From: Amphritea pacifica
GTDB taxonomy: Bacteria; Pseudomonadota; Gammaproteobacteria; Pseudomonadales; Balneatricaceae
Assembly (NCBI RefSeq): GCF_016924145.1
Contig: NZ_JAFFZO010000011.1
Location: 1-64,000 of the forward strand
Direction: 5' to 3'
DNA length: 64,000 bases
Position 1 is the first letter of the stretch, and the number at the start of each line of letters is the position of its first letter. This document shows positions 41,688 through 50,954 of the stretch, in pieces. A program made the position numbers and the translations under genes. Under the pieces are notes generated by a model. That model was given only the letters and a program-made list of their open reading frames with translations. It did not search any database and was not told the origin of the DNA.

Positions 41688-42686
41688 CTAACGGTATCCC
41701 GCCTGCTGTAACAGCAGGATAGCCCGTTCCCGGTTGGCTCCGCTGGCGGACAGATTGGCCGGGTCTTCGGTAAAGCGGCCCCGACGGCCGATTTCGCGCA
41801 CCGGATAGACCTGGCTGTTTACCGGGTACTCCAGACTCAGCCTGGCATACAGCGCCTGCGCCGGTTTTGTGGTCAGCCATTCCAGCAGGTCGATAGCCTG
41901 TTCTCTGTGGGGGGCATGGGCGGTGACCGCTGCACCGGTGATATCCACATGGACGCCGCTGCTATCCTGATCGGCCCAGAACAGTTTTAAAGGGGTGTCA
42001 GGGTGTTCATGCTGATACCGGGCAAAGTAGTAGGCGTTGACGATACTGACATCACAGATCTGTTGTTCCATCGCCGGAAATATCTGTGCATCCTCTTCGA
42101 AAGGGCGTACCGCCAGGTTATTGACCCAACCCTGCAGCATGGCCAGGGTTTTCTGTTCCCCCTCCCGGTTAATCAGCATCGCCACCAGCGACTGGGTGTA
42201 GGGTTGTTGTGATGTCCGCAGGCAGAGGTTGCCCAGCCAGCGTTTATCCGCCAGCTCAGCATAGCCCTTCAATTCGGCTTTGTTCAGACTGGCACTGTTG
42301 TAGATCAGTGTCTGAGTGCGTTTGGCAAAGCCAAACCAATGGTTGTCAGGAGATCGCAGATGTCCCGGAACATTGTCCTCCAGCATGGCCGAGGCTACCG
42401 GCGCTGTCAGACCTTTATGCGCTGCCAGCCAGAGACTGGCGGCACCGGTGGTTAATAGCAGATCTGCCTGGCTGTTGCTTCCTTCTGCTTCCAGACGGGC
42501 GAGCAGGGTGCTGGCGGGCGCCACCAGATAGCTCACCGCGGTACCGGTTTCGCGGGAGTATTGATCAAAAAGCGGTTTGAGATAGCTGGCATTTTTTGTC
42601 GAATACACCCGTAATTCAGCTGCCTGTACCGGGGAAAACAGTGTTGATGTCAGTATCAGGCTGAGTGCGCACAACAGATATTTCAT
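41688..42686 (-). CDS. Periplasmic iron-binding protein (FutA/FbpA-like)
   Basis: A 332-residue extracellular solute-binding protein. Signal peptide at 1-23 (MKYLLCALSLILTSTLFSPVQA). The mature start AELRVYSTKNASYLKPLFDQY and the later pairs of Tyr (VNAYYFARYQ near 220) resemble ferric-ion-binding proteins of the FbpA/FutA/IdiA type that chelate Fe(III) with tyrosines. The ATG at 42686 is 29 bases after piuC and follows AAAGGTG. No permease or ATPase genes follow, so it must share a transporter encoded elsewhere or have another role. Last gene of the iron operon. Confidence 0.82.
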   Translation of the reverse strand: MKYLLCALSLILTSTLFSPVQAAELRVYSTKNASYLKPLFDQYSRETGTAVSYLVAPASTLLARLEAEGSNSQADLLLTTGAASLWLAAHKGLTAPVASAMLEDNVPGHLRSPDNHWFGFAKRTQTLIYNSASLNKAELKGYAELADKRWLGNLCLRTSQQPYTQSLVAMLINREGEQKTLAMLQGWVNNLAVRPFEEDAQIFPAMEQQICDVSIVNAYYFARYQHEHPDTPLKLFWADQDSSGVHVDITGAAVTAHAPHREQAIDLLEWLTTKPAQALYARLSLEYPVNSQVYPVREIGRRGRFTEDPANLSASGANRERAILLLQQAGYR

Positions 42687-42715
42687 GGATCGTTCACCTT
42701 TACAGTAAAACAGCG

Positions 42716-43402
42716 TCAGGAGGGGGTTGCCCACTGACGCAGCAGGTTGTGGTAAAGACCGCTTAAGCGGACCGTTTCGGGGTGGACTGCTCCCAGTTCG
42801 GTGGTGAGTACCTGTACTGAGTTGTCCAGATTGAACAGCATTTCGCGCTGCTGAATATCTCTGACCATGCTCTGAATCCAGAAGAACGAGGCTATCCGGA
42901 CACCTTTTGATACCGGAGATACCGAGTGCAGGCTGGTGGATGGATAGAGCACCATATCGCCGGCCGGAAGTTTGACCCTTTGAGGCCCATACTGTGTCTC
43001 TATGGTCAGCTCACCGCCCTCATATTCATCCGGCTCCGTCAGAAACAGGGTGGCAGACAGGTCTGTGCGTAATGTCAGGTGGGTTGTGGGGATCTGCATC
43101 AGCGCCCCATCGATATGTGCACCATAGGTCTCATTTTCGCTGTAGCGGTTAAATTTGGGAGGGTAGATCCGGTCGGGCAGGGCCGCAGAGATAAAGGCCG
43201 GATGGCAGGACAGGGTCTTGAGAATATGGTTCCCCAGGCTGATGGCGGGTTCCTGACTATCGTCCAGTTGCTGGTTATGCTTTACGTTTCTGGCGAGCGA
43301 ACCAGCGGTTTTAACGCCGCTCTGCCAGTCTGCACGGTCAAGGTGCTCTCTGAACTGTTGCAGTTCGTTGGCCTGTAAGACATTGGTAATTGTGATCAGC
43401 AT
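42716..43402 (-). CDS. piuC: Fe(II)/2-oxoglutarate dioxygenase, PiuC/YbiX type
   Basis: A 228-residue PKHD-type hydroxylase. The iron site is YGAHIDGALM (His about 97, Asp about 99) and YPSTSLHSVSPVSKG (His about 159), with Arg in KGVRIASFFW binding 2-oxoglutarate. PiuC/YbiX genes usually accompany TonB-dependent siderophore receptors (fiu-ybiX in E. coli, piuA-piuC in Pseudomonas) and are iron repressed; the substrate is not settled. AAGGAGG precedes the ATG at 43402. It lies 10 bases after the hydroxyacid oxidase stop. Confidence 0.9.
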   Translation of the reverse strand: MLITITNVLQANELQQFREHLDRADWQSGVKTAGSLARNVKHNQQLDDSQEPAISLGNHILKTLSCHPAFISAALPDRIYPPKFNRYSENETYGAHIDGALMQIPTTHLTLRTDLSATLFLTEPDEYEGGELTIETQYGPQRVKLPAGDMVLYPSTSLHSVSPVSKGVRIASFFWIQSMVRDIQQREMLFNLDNSVQVLTTELGAVHPETVRLSGLYHNLLRQWATPS

Positions 43403-43412
43403 GTGAGCCTCC

Positions 43413-44531
43413 TTAAAAGGGTTTATGCAGTTCTGTGGCCCTGATATCGGCAAGGGTGGCGCAACCGCTCATCGCCATGCAGAGTTCCAGCTCTTCGCGC
43501 AGCAGTTTGATCATGTGGGCGACACCTAATGCCCCCGCGACGCTGAGGGCATAGAGTTGCAGGCGACCGATCAGTACCGCATCTGCGCCCAGGGCGATCG
43601 CTTTAAAAACATCACTGCCGCTGCGGATACCACTGTCGAATAACAGCGGGTACTGATCACCCACCGTCGCGCGTATAGCCGGTAGTACTGAGAGGCTGGC
43701 CGGCGCGCCGTCCAGGGTGCGTCCACCGTGGTTGGAGACGATGATCCCGGCAGCACCTGATTGTTGCAGTAGCCCGGCATCCTCAGGATGCAGTACGCCT
43801 TTGATAATTACTGGTACCGGGCTTTCATCGATCAGTTGCTGCAATTGTTGCAGTGTGGGGGCGTTTTCCCGACGGCTGCTAAATATCCGGCTTTCACAGC
43901 TGCTGTGATGCCGGGGTGTGTCAGAGCCCGGGTCAATCAGGTTGGCTGCTTTAACCGTTTCGGGACGCTTAAACCCCGCCCTGACTGCACGGAGACTGGG
44001 GGCCTGTATCGCCGCATCGAGGGTGACTACAATGGCCTGATATCCGGCCGCAATGGCCCGCTGGATCAACGCATTGGTGTTTTCCTGACGGGGTTGAAAA
44101 TAGAGTTGGAACCAGCGTTCAGCGGTGCTTCTTTGCGCAATCTGTTCCAGAGTTACCGAGGAGAGTGTACTGGCCAGCATGCAGGTATCAGTTGATTTCG
44201 CCGCATAGGCGGTGGCCAGCTCCCCCTGCGGGTGCACCAGCGTCTGATAGGCAACCGGCGCCAGCAATAGAGGGTGCCGGAGCTGTTTGCCAAACAGTTG
44301 TATTGCGGTAGTGGCGTTTTCGGGGGCGGGCATTACTCTCGGGGTAATCGCCCAGCGATGAAATGCTGTTTCGTTGTTGTGCAGGGTTATATCCTGGCCG
44401 CTGCCACCGCTGATAAAGGCCAGAATATCCGCCGGGATAAACCTTTGCGCCAGTGATACATAGTCTCTGGCGCAGGCAATCTCTGCCGGAATGTAGTCCA
44501 GAGGTGAATGATGGGGTGTATGAGTGTTCAT
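43413..44531 (-). CDS. FMN-dependent alpha-hydroxyacid oxidase/dehydrogenase
   Basis: A 372-residue enzyme of the lactate/glycolate oxidase family, which oxidises 2-hydroxyacids to 2-oxoacids on FMN. The N-terminal helix DYVSLAQRFIPADILAFISGGSG fits the family (partial motif), the FMN-binding IIKGVLHPEDA is near 244, and the catalytic His with its partner Arg lies in IVSNHGGRTLDGAPAS near 265-280; DSGIRSGSDVFKAIALGAD is the FMN phosphate loop near 297. Being inside an iron-regulated operon is unusual; it may process a hydroxycarboxylate siderophore part or supply 2-oxoacid. No membrane segment is seen, unlike LldD-associated forms. Confidence 0.85.
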   Translation of the reverse strand: MNTHTPHHSPLDYIPAEIACARDYVSLAQRFIPADILAFISGGSGQDITLHNNETAFHRWAITPRVMPAPENATTAIQLFGKQLRHPLLLAPVAYQTLVHPQGELATAYAAKSTDTCMLASTLSSVTLEQIAQRSTAERWFQLYFQPRQENTNALIQRAIAAGYQAIVVTLDAAIQAPSLRAVRAGFKRPETVKAANLIDPGSDTPRHHSSCESRIFSSRRENAPTLQQLQQLIDESPVPVIIKGVLHPEDAGLLQQSGAAGIIVSNHGGRTLDGAPASLSVLPAIRATVGDQYPLLFDSGIRSGSDVFKAIALGADAVLIGRLQLYALSVAGALGVAHMIKLLREELELCMAMSGCATLADIRATELHKPF

Positions 44532-44597
44532 TGTTTGCCTGAGTTCTGAATGCAGGGCAGCCGTTATGGCTGCCCTGTAATGGGTTTCATCAACGGT

Positions 44598-46955
44598 TCA
44601 GAAGCTGTACTCCATGGTGAGTTGTGCGTTCCGTTTGTCGCCGATGTAGGTAAATGAACCCGAACGATAAGCGGCCAGATAGTAATCTTTGTTGAACAGG
44701 TTGCCGACATTGAGACGGAACTTCAGATCGCGATTGACCTGATAACTGGCGAAGGCATCAAATACCGTATACTCCGGTACGCCAAGGTCTTCATTGGCAG
44801 CGGTATCCGGCTGGCCAGTATAGCGGGCGCTTTCATAGGTGGCTGAGCCTCCCAGAGCAAAGGCGGGGGTTGCCTGGTATTTCAGCAGCAGTGAAGCTGA
44901 TCTATCGGCAAAGTTGGCCAGGGTTTTTCCGACATTATCGGCGTTGACCGATTCCAGCACTTCGGCGTTCATAACCGCCAGCCCGGCCTGAATACTGAGA
45001 CGTTCGGTCAGATTACCTGCCAGCCCCAGCTCAATGCCTTCAACCCGGTTTTTTCCGGTGTTTAAAGAGCCTTCAGTACTGTAAGAGTCGCCGGTAGGCT
45101 GTTCCATAACATCATTTTTCGTAATCCGGAACAGTGCAGCTGTCGCCAGTAAACGGTCATCCTGCAAACGCCATTTAGTACCCAGCTCCCAGCTTTGGGT
45201 GCGTTCCGGATCACCCAGCTGCGGGTCACTGGCATCAACGCAGATCCCGCCATAGCCGCAGCTGGTGCCGACATCGGATTCACCGCCATTCAGGTTGGTT
45301 GCCGTCGAGAAACTGGCGTAGATGTTGGCGCGTGGGGTGATGTCATAACTGGCCCCTATATGGCCATTCCAGTAGCCGCCTTTATCGGTGAAGTCATGCG
45401 GAGCACTGGGCTGGGGGCCGCTACGCCCGTCAGGATCGAAATTGGCGGTGGTTTTATAGTCATAGTAGTCGTGACGGATACCGCCAAACAGGGTCCATCT
45501 ATCGGTCAGATCAACGGTATCCATCAATGACAGGGAGAGGGTTTCAACATTCCAGTCGGAATCCGCATCGCCGCGGGTAATATCGCGTTGCATCAGATGG
45601 TTGACCCCGGCTACGGTGTTGCCGTCGGCATCAGTGATACAGTAACTTTCGCCCACACCACTCCTGCCAACAGTGAAACAGTTGGCGGAACCAGATGATG
45701 ATGTATTGTAGACACCGTTGAGCACACTCTGATGACTGTATTCTGCGCCGATTACCAGCTCATGATCCAGTCCGCCGATCTCCTGTGTTGTCAGCAGGTT
45801 CAGCTGGTTGGCGAAGTATTCAACTTCCTGCCAGCCCTGATGGGTACTCAGGCTTGCAGAGGTATATCCATTGGTATCATTAGTGGCATCGGTCATGGTT
45901 GAATAGGCGGTTGTACCCCTGGCACCGGTGGTGATATAACCATTATCTGTGGTGCCATAACGGGTCAGGTTGACGATACGGGTTTGAGGGTTGATCTCAT
46001 ACCCCATTCGAACAGTGAATGTATCCACCTGTGACTCGAGGAAGTCCTCATCCTGCACATAGGCGGGTATGTTTCTGACCACTTTACCGCTGGAACGGTC
46101 GATATAGGTGCCAAGATCCGGACTGTCGGTACCTTCGAAGTGATAATAGTCGGCGGTCATTTCCAACTGATCGGTAAACTGATGAGACAGTGACAGTGCC
46201 GCGCCGATCCGCTCTCTGTCGGCAGGTGATCGTTCCGGAACATCCTCCTGCGCATGCAGAATATTGGCGCGCAGTGCGGTGTCGTAATCGATAACCTGGT
46301 TGGTGTCGAGGGTCAGCCGGTGGTAGTTATCGGTGCCGATACCGGCCGACAGTTTGGTAAAGTCATATTCGGTGCTGGCTCGTTTCGTCGCGGAGTTGAC
46401 AGCACCACCGGTGGTTCCCCGACCGGCAAAAGAGGAGCTGGGCCCTTTGCTGATTTCCACCTGTTCTACGGCAAAACTCTCCCGTACGGTCATCCCCGGA
46501 TCTCGCAGACCATCGATAAAGATATCGCTGCGGGCTTCGTGGCCCCGAATGATATAGCGATCACCGAAGGCGTTACCGTTTTCTCCGGTCCCCAGAGTAA
46601 TACCCGGCTGTCCATCAAGAATCTCCCGCAGATCGCTCCGGCCAGAGTCTGATATCTCAGCGGCGGTCAGCACGGTAATGGTCTGCGGCGTTTCGGCCAG
46701 TGAACGGGTTCTGCGTGGGTCGGATACACGGTCTGCCAGATAGGGAGCACCGGGCACTGCATACGGGTTGGTATCCGGTGTCAGCGATTCTTCAATCTTC
46801 AGTTTATCCAGCGCGATGCTGGTTTCATCCGCCGTTGCTACGCTGGCCATTAACGCACCTGAAATTGCCAGTGCCAGAGTACCGGGGGCAAAGCCCGCCG
46901 TTCTGTTTTTCCTTAGGGTGTGTGCTGGCGTAGAAACCATCGTTATGTTGTCCAT
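44598..46955 (-). CDS. TonB-dependent siderophore receptor (Fiu-like)
   Basis: A 785-residue outer-membrane receptor. An extended signal peptide ends near ASVATA (about residue 41). The plug domain follows: RSLAETPQTITVLTAAEISD near 83, LGTGENGNAFGDRYIIRGHE near 120-139, and VEISKGPSSSFAGRGTTGGAVN near 172 (parts only). The 22-strand barrel ends with a C-terminal Phe (LTMEYSF), as outer-membrane insertion requires. A Cys-flanked loop is present near 435-450. By plug pattern and its piuC neighbour it resembles the catecholate receptors Fiu/PiuA. It starts 9 bases after tonB. The ligand is inferred. Confidence 0.9.
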   Translation of the reverse strand: MDNITMVSTPAHTLRKNRTAGFAPGTLALAISGALMASVATADETSIALDKLKIEESLTPDTNPYAVPGAPYLADRVSDPRRTRSLAETPQTITVLTAAEISDSGRSDLREILDGQPGITLGTGENGNAFGDRYIIRGHEARSDIFIDGLRDPGMTVRESFAVEQVEISKGPSSSFAGRGTTGGAVNSATKRASTEYDFTKLSAGIGTDNYHRLTLDTNQVIDYDTALRANILHAQEDVPERSPADRERIGAALSLSHQFTDQLEMTADYYHFEGTDSPDLGTYIDRSSGKVVRNIPAYVQDEDFLESQVDTFTVRMGYEINPQTRIVNLTRYGTTDNGYITTGARGTTAYSTMTDATNDTNGYTSASLSTHQGWQEVEYFANQLNLLTTQEIGGLDHELVIGAEYSHQSVLNGVYNTSSSGSANCFTVGRSGVGESYCITDADGNTVAGVNHLMQRDITRGDADSDWNVETLSLSLMDTVDLTDRWTLFGGIRHDYYDYKTTANFDPDGRSGPQPSAPHDFTDKGGYWNGHIGASYDITPRANIYASFSTATNLNGGESDVGTSCGYGGICVDASDPQLGDPERTQSWELGTKWRLQDDRLLATAALFRITKNDVMEQPTGDSYSTEGSLNTGKNRVEGIELGLAGNLTERLSIQAGLAVMNAEVLESVNADNVGKTLANFADRSASLLLKYQATPAFALGGSATYESARYTGQPDTAANEDLGVPEYTVFDAFASYQVNRDLKFRLNVGNLFNKDYYLAAYRSGSFTYIGDKRNAQLTMEYSF

Positions 46956-46964
46956 CGGTGTTCC

Positions 46965-47780
46965 TTAAAACAGTTTTCGTGTTGGATTAAGTGAAAATTC
47001 AACCGGAAGGGTCAGTTCTAAATGATCGCTGCTGAGTTCATCGGGTACCGCGGCAAAGGGGCTGGCGCGAACCAGCATCTCTACGGCCTCCTGATCCAGA
47101 CGAGCGTCACCGGAGCTATTAACCACTTCAGCGGATTCAACCCTGCCGCTTTTCCGGATAATGAATTTCACGAGAACTACCCCGGTGACGCCATCCTTTC
47201 TGGCGCTGCGGGGATAGCGTTTGAAGCGTGCGATTCTGGCCATGACCCGGGTCAGATAGCTCTGCCGGGCGGCGGGATTGCCACCTGTTTCTGCACGTTC
47301 CCCCACACCTGTTGCTCTTGTCGCTGACTGAGAGGGCCGCTGCTCTGACTCAGGAGTTGCTTCAGAACGGTCCGGCACCGACTCGGGTACTGTTTGTTGT
47401 TTTTGTGCTGGCTTCGGCTCAGTTTTTGGCACAGGCTTCGGCACTGATTTTGGTTCAGGTTTTGGTTCGGGTTTTGGTTCGGGTTTTGGTTCGGGTTTTG
47501 GTTCGGGTTCGGGTTTGGCTTGCGGTGTCGGTTGTTGCCGGGGTTCCTCTTTAGTGATCTGTTCCGGTCGTTGCGCGTCTTCGGTGCTCTGTTTCGTGTT
47601 GTTGCTTTGCTCAGGTGTTGCCATAAAACTGCCTGCAAGCCCGACACTCACCTGCAGACCTTCCTGTCCTTCTGCGATGGCGCCCTCAGTCGCCATCGGC
47701 ACCACCCAGATCAGCAGGACACCCAGATGCACAACGGTGGCGGCTGTAATACTGAAGATCATCTGTCGGCGGGTGATCAT
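46965..47780 (-). CDS. tonB: TonB energy-transducing protein
   Basis: A 271-residue TonB homologue. One N-terminal membrane segment (about 10-30, with the usual His in TVVHLGVLL), then a periplasm-spanning Pro/Glu/Lys-rich linker (about 65-135) built of PEPK repeats, and a C-terminal TonB domain (about 180-265) with YPRSARKDGVTGVVLVKFII and SSGDARLDQEAVEML. It couples proton-motive force from ExbBD to the receptor encoded next. ATGA overlap with the upstream exbD. The repeat tract can vary in length between strains. Confidence 0.9.
   Translation of the reverse strand: MITRRQMIFSITAATVVHLGVLLIWVVPMATEGAIAEGQEGLQVSVGLAGSFMATPEQSNNTKQSTEDAQRPEQITKEEPRQQPTPQAKPEPEPKPEPKPEPKPEPKPEPKSVPKPVPKTEPKPAQKQQTVPESVPDRSEATPESEQRPSQSATRATGVGERAETGGNPAARQSYLTRVMARIARFKRYPRSARKDGVTGVVLVKFIIRKSGRVESAEVVNSSGDARLDQEAVEMLVRASPFAAVPDELSSDHLELTLPVEFSLNPTRKLF
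47448..47516 (-). repeat. 12-base tandem repeats inside tonB
   Basis: On the plus strand the unit GGTTTTGGTTCG recurs about five times with little change, coding the repeated Pro-Glu-Pro-Lys of the TonB linker. Near-identical units are prone to slippage, so linker length may vary. Confidence 0.8.
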
Positions 47781-48184
47781 AGGGTGTGCTCTGTGGCTAT
47801 CTGAAGCGTCTTAATGCCATGTTTCTGAACCGCCAGAATAATGGGGTCCAGCGCAGAGGAGGGCAGATCACGATGGATATGGCAGAGCACCACGGTTTGT
47901 GGAGAAAGCCCCAGTCCCGCCATAGTGGATTGCAGATCTCCGTCGATGCTATGACCGTTGATCCGGTAGTCACCGGAGGCGGAGACTTTAATTTCCAGTT
48001 CACCGGGGTTGAGTTCACTGTCACTGCTGGAGGCGGGAATGCGCAGTTGCTCATCCCTGGTTTCGATATGGCCTGCCAGCATGAAAAAAATCAGTAACAG
48101 AAAGACGATGTTGATTGCCGGAATCATGCTGTTATCCAGATTACTTCGTTGTGAGACACGTTGCCCTGTCGCGACAATTTTCAT
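47777..48184 (-). CDS. ExbD-like protein lacking the membrane aspartate
   Basis: A 135-residue ExbD/TolR-family protein with one membrane helix (about 20-41) and a periplasmic domain. In ExbD the helix contains an essential Asp (pattern PxIDVxxxLLxxFM). Here the same position reads MIPAINIVFLLLIFFM, with Asn in place of Asp; the DNA codon is AAC. It is the second of two exbD genes, between the normal exbD and tonB, with 4-base overlaps on both sides. It is probably a non-protonatable partner subunit or a regulator of the stator. The rest of the fold looks intact. Confidence 0.82.
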   Translation of the reverse strand: MKIVATGQRVSQRSNLDNSMIPAINIVFLLLIFFMLAGHIETRDEQLRIPASSSDSELNPGELEIKVSASGDYRINGHSIDGDLQSTMAGLGLSPQTVVLCHIHRDLPSSALDPIILAVQKHGIKTLQIATEHTL

Positions 48185-48579
48185 TCAGACACCGATGGGC
48201 TCAGATTAAGTTGTACGATCCCCGCCGCTCGCAGGTTATCGATTATATGGATCGTCTGCTGAACCCTGACTGCGGAGTGTGCAGTCAGCGTGACGGCTCC
48301 ACCTGCATTGGCGATGGCGCTGAGTTGTTGCGAAAACGCGATTGAATCCACGGTGTAAATCGTGCCGTTCAGGTCAGCCCTGTTGTCAGTGAGTAGCAGC
48401 AACCGGTTAACCTCTGGCAGCAGGCTCTGGGTGCCGGGTGAGGTGGCTTTAAGTTCCAGTTGCCGGGTTTTGTTAAACGTGGAAGACAGCATAAAAAACA
48501 GCAGCAGGATAAACACGACATCGATCAATGGCGTCAGGCTGATGCTCTGTGAGGCCCGCGGTGTTATCTCAAGCAGCAC
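48181..48579 (-). CDS. exbD: ExbD biopolymer transport protein
   Basis: A 132-residue ExbD with the membrane helix at about 12-35, carrying the essential Asp in LTPLIDVVFILLLFFM, and a periplasmic domain of about 90 residues. With ExbB it forms the proton-driven motor for TonB. I use the GTG at 48579, which follows GGGAG at seven bases and overlaps the exbB end by 11 bases. An ATG at 48615 is open in frame but lies deep inside exbB and adds unlikely residues. It overlaps the next exbD by four bases. Confidence 0.85.
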   Translation of the reverse strand: MLLEITPRASQSISLTPLIDVVFILLLFFMLSSTFNKTRQLELKATSPGTQSLLPEVNRLLLLTDNRADLNGTIYTVDSIAFSQQLSAIANAGGAVTLTAHSAVRVQQTIHIIDNLRAAGIVQLNLSPSVSE

Positions 48580-49426
48580 GACTATGCTCCCGCAGCGACA
48601 CGGTCTTTGCTTCACTCTGCACTAATGGGCAGGTGAACACCTGTGTGACAGAGTCGTTGATCAACATGGCGCAGCGTTCGGCCTTGCGTTCTAAAACGCT
48701 ATGCGCTGTTGCTACCGGAATAGCGACTGCCAGCCCAACGGCGGTGGTTAGCAGTGCCTGCCAGATCCCTCCGGACAAAACGGCGGGGTTGACATTGCTG
48801 CCAGCCGCTTCCATCTGCTGAAAGGCCACAATCATTCCGAGCACCGTACCCATCAGACCCAGCAGGGGACTGAGGCTGGCGATCACTTCCAGTGGCCGGA
48901 GCAAGGCCCTGAGCTGGTTAACCAGATGGCTGGCCTGTCGGGACAGCTCTTCCTGCAGTAAGTGGGGGTCCTGTTGCTGTGTAATACCCTGCATCGCATA
49001 GCGGATAATGCCCGATACCGGTCGTTGTGAGTGGAGTGCTTGGATGGCTCCTGCCGGGTCATGGCTGCGCCACTTACTCAGACTTACGGCGATGTCGCGA
49101 CAGCTTTCCGGTTTAATAACGGCAAACTGCCAGAGCTTGATAAAGATAATGCTGAGGGAGAACACCGAGAGTGCTATCAGTATCCAGACCACCGGCCCAC
49201 CAATCTCAATCATCCTGACAAGCTGATCAGCACTGGCGCTTAAACTATCACTGTCGATTAGCTGTCGGGACAGGTCATTAGCATTGATGCTATCAACAGG
49301 TGCTGAATGGATCACTGGTTGTTGCGGGATGCCGACCATCCCCGGGTCGGTCGACTGAGCGTTTGGGGCGGGATGTAGCTCTGATGGTGGGCTCTGTTCA
49401 AAAGTGAGGTTGTCTGAGGTTTTCAT
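48569..49426 (-). CDS. exbB: ExbB/MotA/TolQ-family proton channel
   Basis: A 285-residue inner-membrane protein. A polar, Pro-rich N-terminal extension (1-70) precedes TM1 (about 73-95, GGPVVWILIALSVFSLSIIFI). The cytoplasmic region holds IRYAMQG and the LSRQASHLVNQL helix. TM2 and TM3 lie near 185-205 (SPLLGLMGTVLGMIVAFQ) and 225-245 (GGIWQALLTTAVGLAVAIPVA), with the family's conserved Gly/Pro/Thr. The extension resembles the longer ExbB type of Pseudomonas and Xanthomonas. It is the first gene of the iron operon, under a Fur box 25 bases upstream. Confidence 0.9.
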   Translation of the reverse strand: MKTSDNLTFEQSPPSELHPAPNAQSTDPGMVGIPQQPVIHSAPVDSINANDLSRQLIDSDSLSASADQLVRMIEIGGPVVWILIALSVFSLSIIFIKLWQFAVIKPESCRDIAVSLSKWRSHDPAGAIQALHSQRPVSGIIRYAMQGITQQQDPHLLQEELSRQASHLVNQLRALLRPLEVIASLSPLLGLMGTVLGMIVAFQQMEAAGSNVNPAVLSGGIWQALLTTAVGLAVAIPVATAHSVLERKAERCAMLINDSVTQVFTCPLVQSEAKTVSLREHSRAA

Positions 49427-49451
49427 TATAAACCTTAATCTTAATGCTACT

Positions 49452-49470
49452 GAGAATGATTCGCATTATA
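49452..49470 (-). promoter_or_regulatory. Fur box upstream of exbB
   Basis: GAGAATGATTCGCATTATA matches the 19-base Fur consensus GATAATGATAATCATTATC at about 14 positions and is 25 bases before the exbB start. It should repress the whole minus-strand operon when iron is plentiful. The remaining 310 bases up to phnW contain no other gene or clear element. Confidence 0.75.
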
Positions 49471-49781
49471 ATTATATGGAGTTTAATGTTTCAAGCGCTT
49501 TTGTGAAAAATATTCATATTGGAAGTGCAGCAATGTCGCCAAGACAGGCAGACGAGTCTGATTCAGGGGAGGCCATGTGGATGGCACAGTGGCGATCCAT
49601 ACCGGTTTTAAATGTGCCTAAAAATAGGTAATCTGTCTCTATCGTCCTATAAATTGTGATGATGTGTATAAGTTTTACCCATGGTGTTTCACTAAAACTT
49701 CACTGTGATGTGCTGATCAATCTCCGATAATAACGCCCGTTGAAAACCTTCAGAGAGTGCTCTGATGTTGCGGGAGTGAAT

Positions 49782-50915
49782 ATGAATCAACCACAAAAGA
49801 ATCCTCAGCCCTGGCTGCTAACCCCTGGCCCCATCAACACCAGCATGGCCGTTAAACAGGCGATGTTGCACGACTGGGGCTCCTGGGACGGTGACTTTCG
49901 GGCGCTGACCAAAGCGGTCTGTGATCAGTTGATAAGCTTTGTTGATGATCAGGATGCCTTTGTCTGTGTGCCGGTGCAGGGCAGTGGCACCTTTGCTGTA
50001 GAAGCAACGCTGGGCACTCTGATCCCCCGGCAGGGTAAAGCGCTGGTGCTGGTTAATGGCGCTTATGGTCAGCGGATGACGAAAATTCTCGACTATATGG
50101 CCCGTGACTATGTTGTTCTGGATAAAGGCGATTATGAACCGCCGCGGGGTGCCGAAGTGGCCGCTATTCTTGAGCAGGACCGGGGGATAACCCATGTGCT
50201 GCTGGTTCACTGTGAAACCAGTTCGGGCATTCTCAACCCTGTCGCGGAGATCGCTGAAGTGGTTGAGCGACATGGCCGGGGACTGATCATCGACTCGATG
50301 AGTGCCTTTGGCGCGATCGACATCCACAGCAGCCGGGTTCGCTTTGATGCTCTTATCTCCTCCGCCAATAAATGTTTTGAAGGGGTGCCGGGGTTTGGTT
50401 TCGCGCTGATCCGAAAAACAGTGCTGCAGCACTGTGCCACCCATGCGCACTCCCTGAGTATGGACCTGTACGATCAGTGGCAGTATCTGGAGAAAACCGG
50501 CCAGTGGCGCTTTACCCCGCCAACCCACGTGGTGGCGGCCTTTATTCAGGCGCTAAAAGAGCACCAGGAGGAGGGCGGTGTCGCCGGACGTTTTGCCCGC
50601 TATCGGCGTAATCAGCAACGGCTGGTGGCCGGGATGCGCCAGCTTGGATTTAAAACGCTGCTGGCGGATGAATGGTTATCCCCTATCATTGTCACTTTCT
50701 TCGCACCGGGGTATGCAAATTTTAACTTTCAGCGTTTCTACGATCTGCTAAAAGCCCGCAACTACATTATCTATCCGGGCAAGCTGACTCAGGCAGAGAG
50801 TTTCCGGCTGGGCTGCATTGGCCAGCTGTTTGACGGGCAGATCGATGGTCTGCTGGAAGCGGTGTCTGCGGTGCTCGATGAGATGCAGATCACGGATGGT
50901 AATCCAAATCCTTAA
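49782..50915 (+). CDS. phnW: 2-Aminoethylphosphonate--pyruvate transaminase
   Basis: A 377-residue class V PLP aminotransferase converting 2-aminoethylphosphonate and pyruvate to phosphonoacetaldehyde and alanine. Typical start [25 protein letters not shown] (partial), the [13 protein letters not shown] cofactor stretch near 67, SMSAFGAI near 172, and the Schiff-base Lys in [15 protein letters not shown] near 194. The ATG at 49782 follows CGGGAG. It is followed 39 bases later by phnX, forming the standard phosphonatase pathway. No phosphonate transporter is in the window. Confidence 0.95.
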   Translation: MNQPQKNPQPWLLTPGPINTSMAVKQAMLHDWGSWDGDFRALTKAVCDQLISFVDDQDAFVCVPVQGSGTFAVEATLGTLIPRQGKALVLVNGAYGQRMTKILDYMARDYVVLDKGDYEPPRGAEVAAILEQDRGITHVLLVHCETSSGILNPVAEIAEVVERHGRGLIIDSMSAFGAIDIHSSRVRFDALISSANKCFEGVPGFGFALIRKTVLQHCATHAHSLSMDLYDQWQYLEKTGQWRFTPPTHVVAAFIQALKEHQEEGGVAGRFARYRRNQQRLVAGMRQLGFKTLLADEWLSPIIVTFFAPGYANFNFQRFYDLLKARNYIIYPGKLTQAESFRLGCIGQLFDGQIDGLLEAVSAVLDEMQITDGNPNP

Positions 50916-50954
50916 CTGATATTGGCGGGTCGAAATGACTGCCGGGAGAGAACA

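Noticed and set aside
47448-47516. CRISPR-like array
   Set aside because: The repeats are contiguous 12-base units coding the TonB linker, with no spacers.
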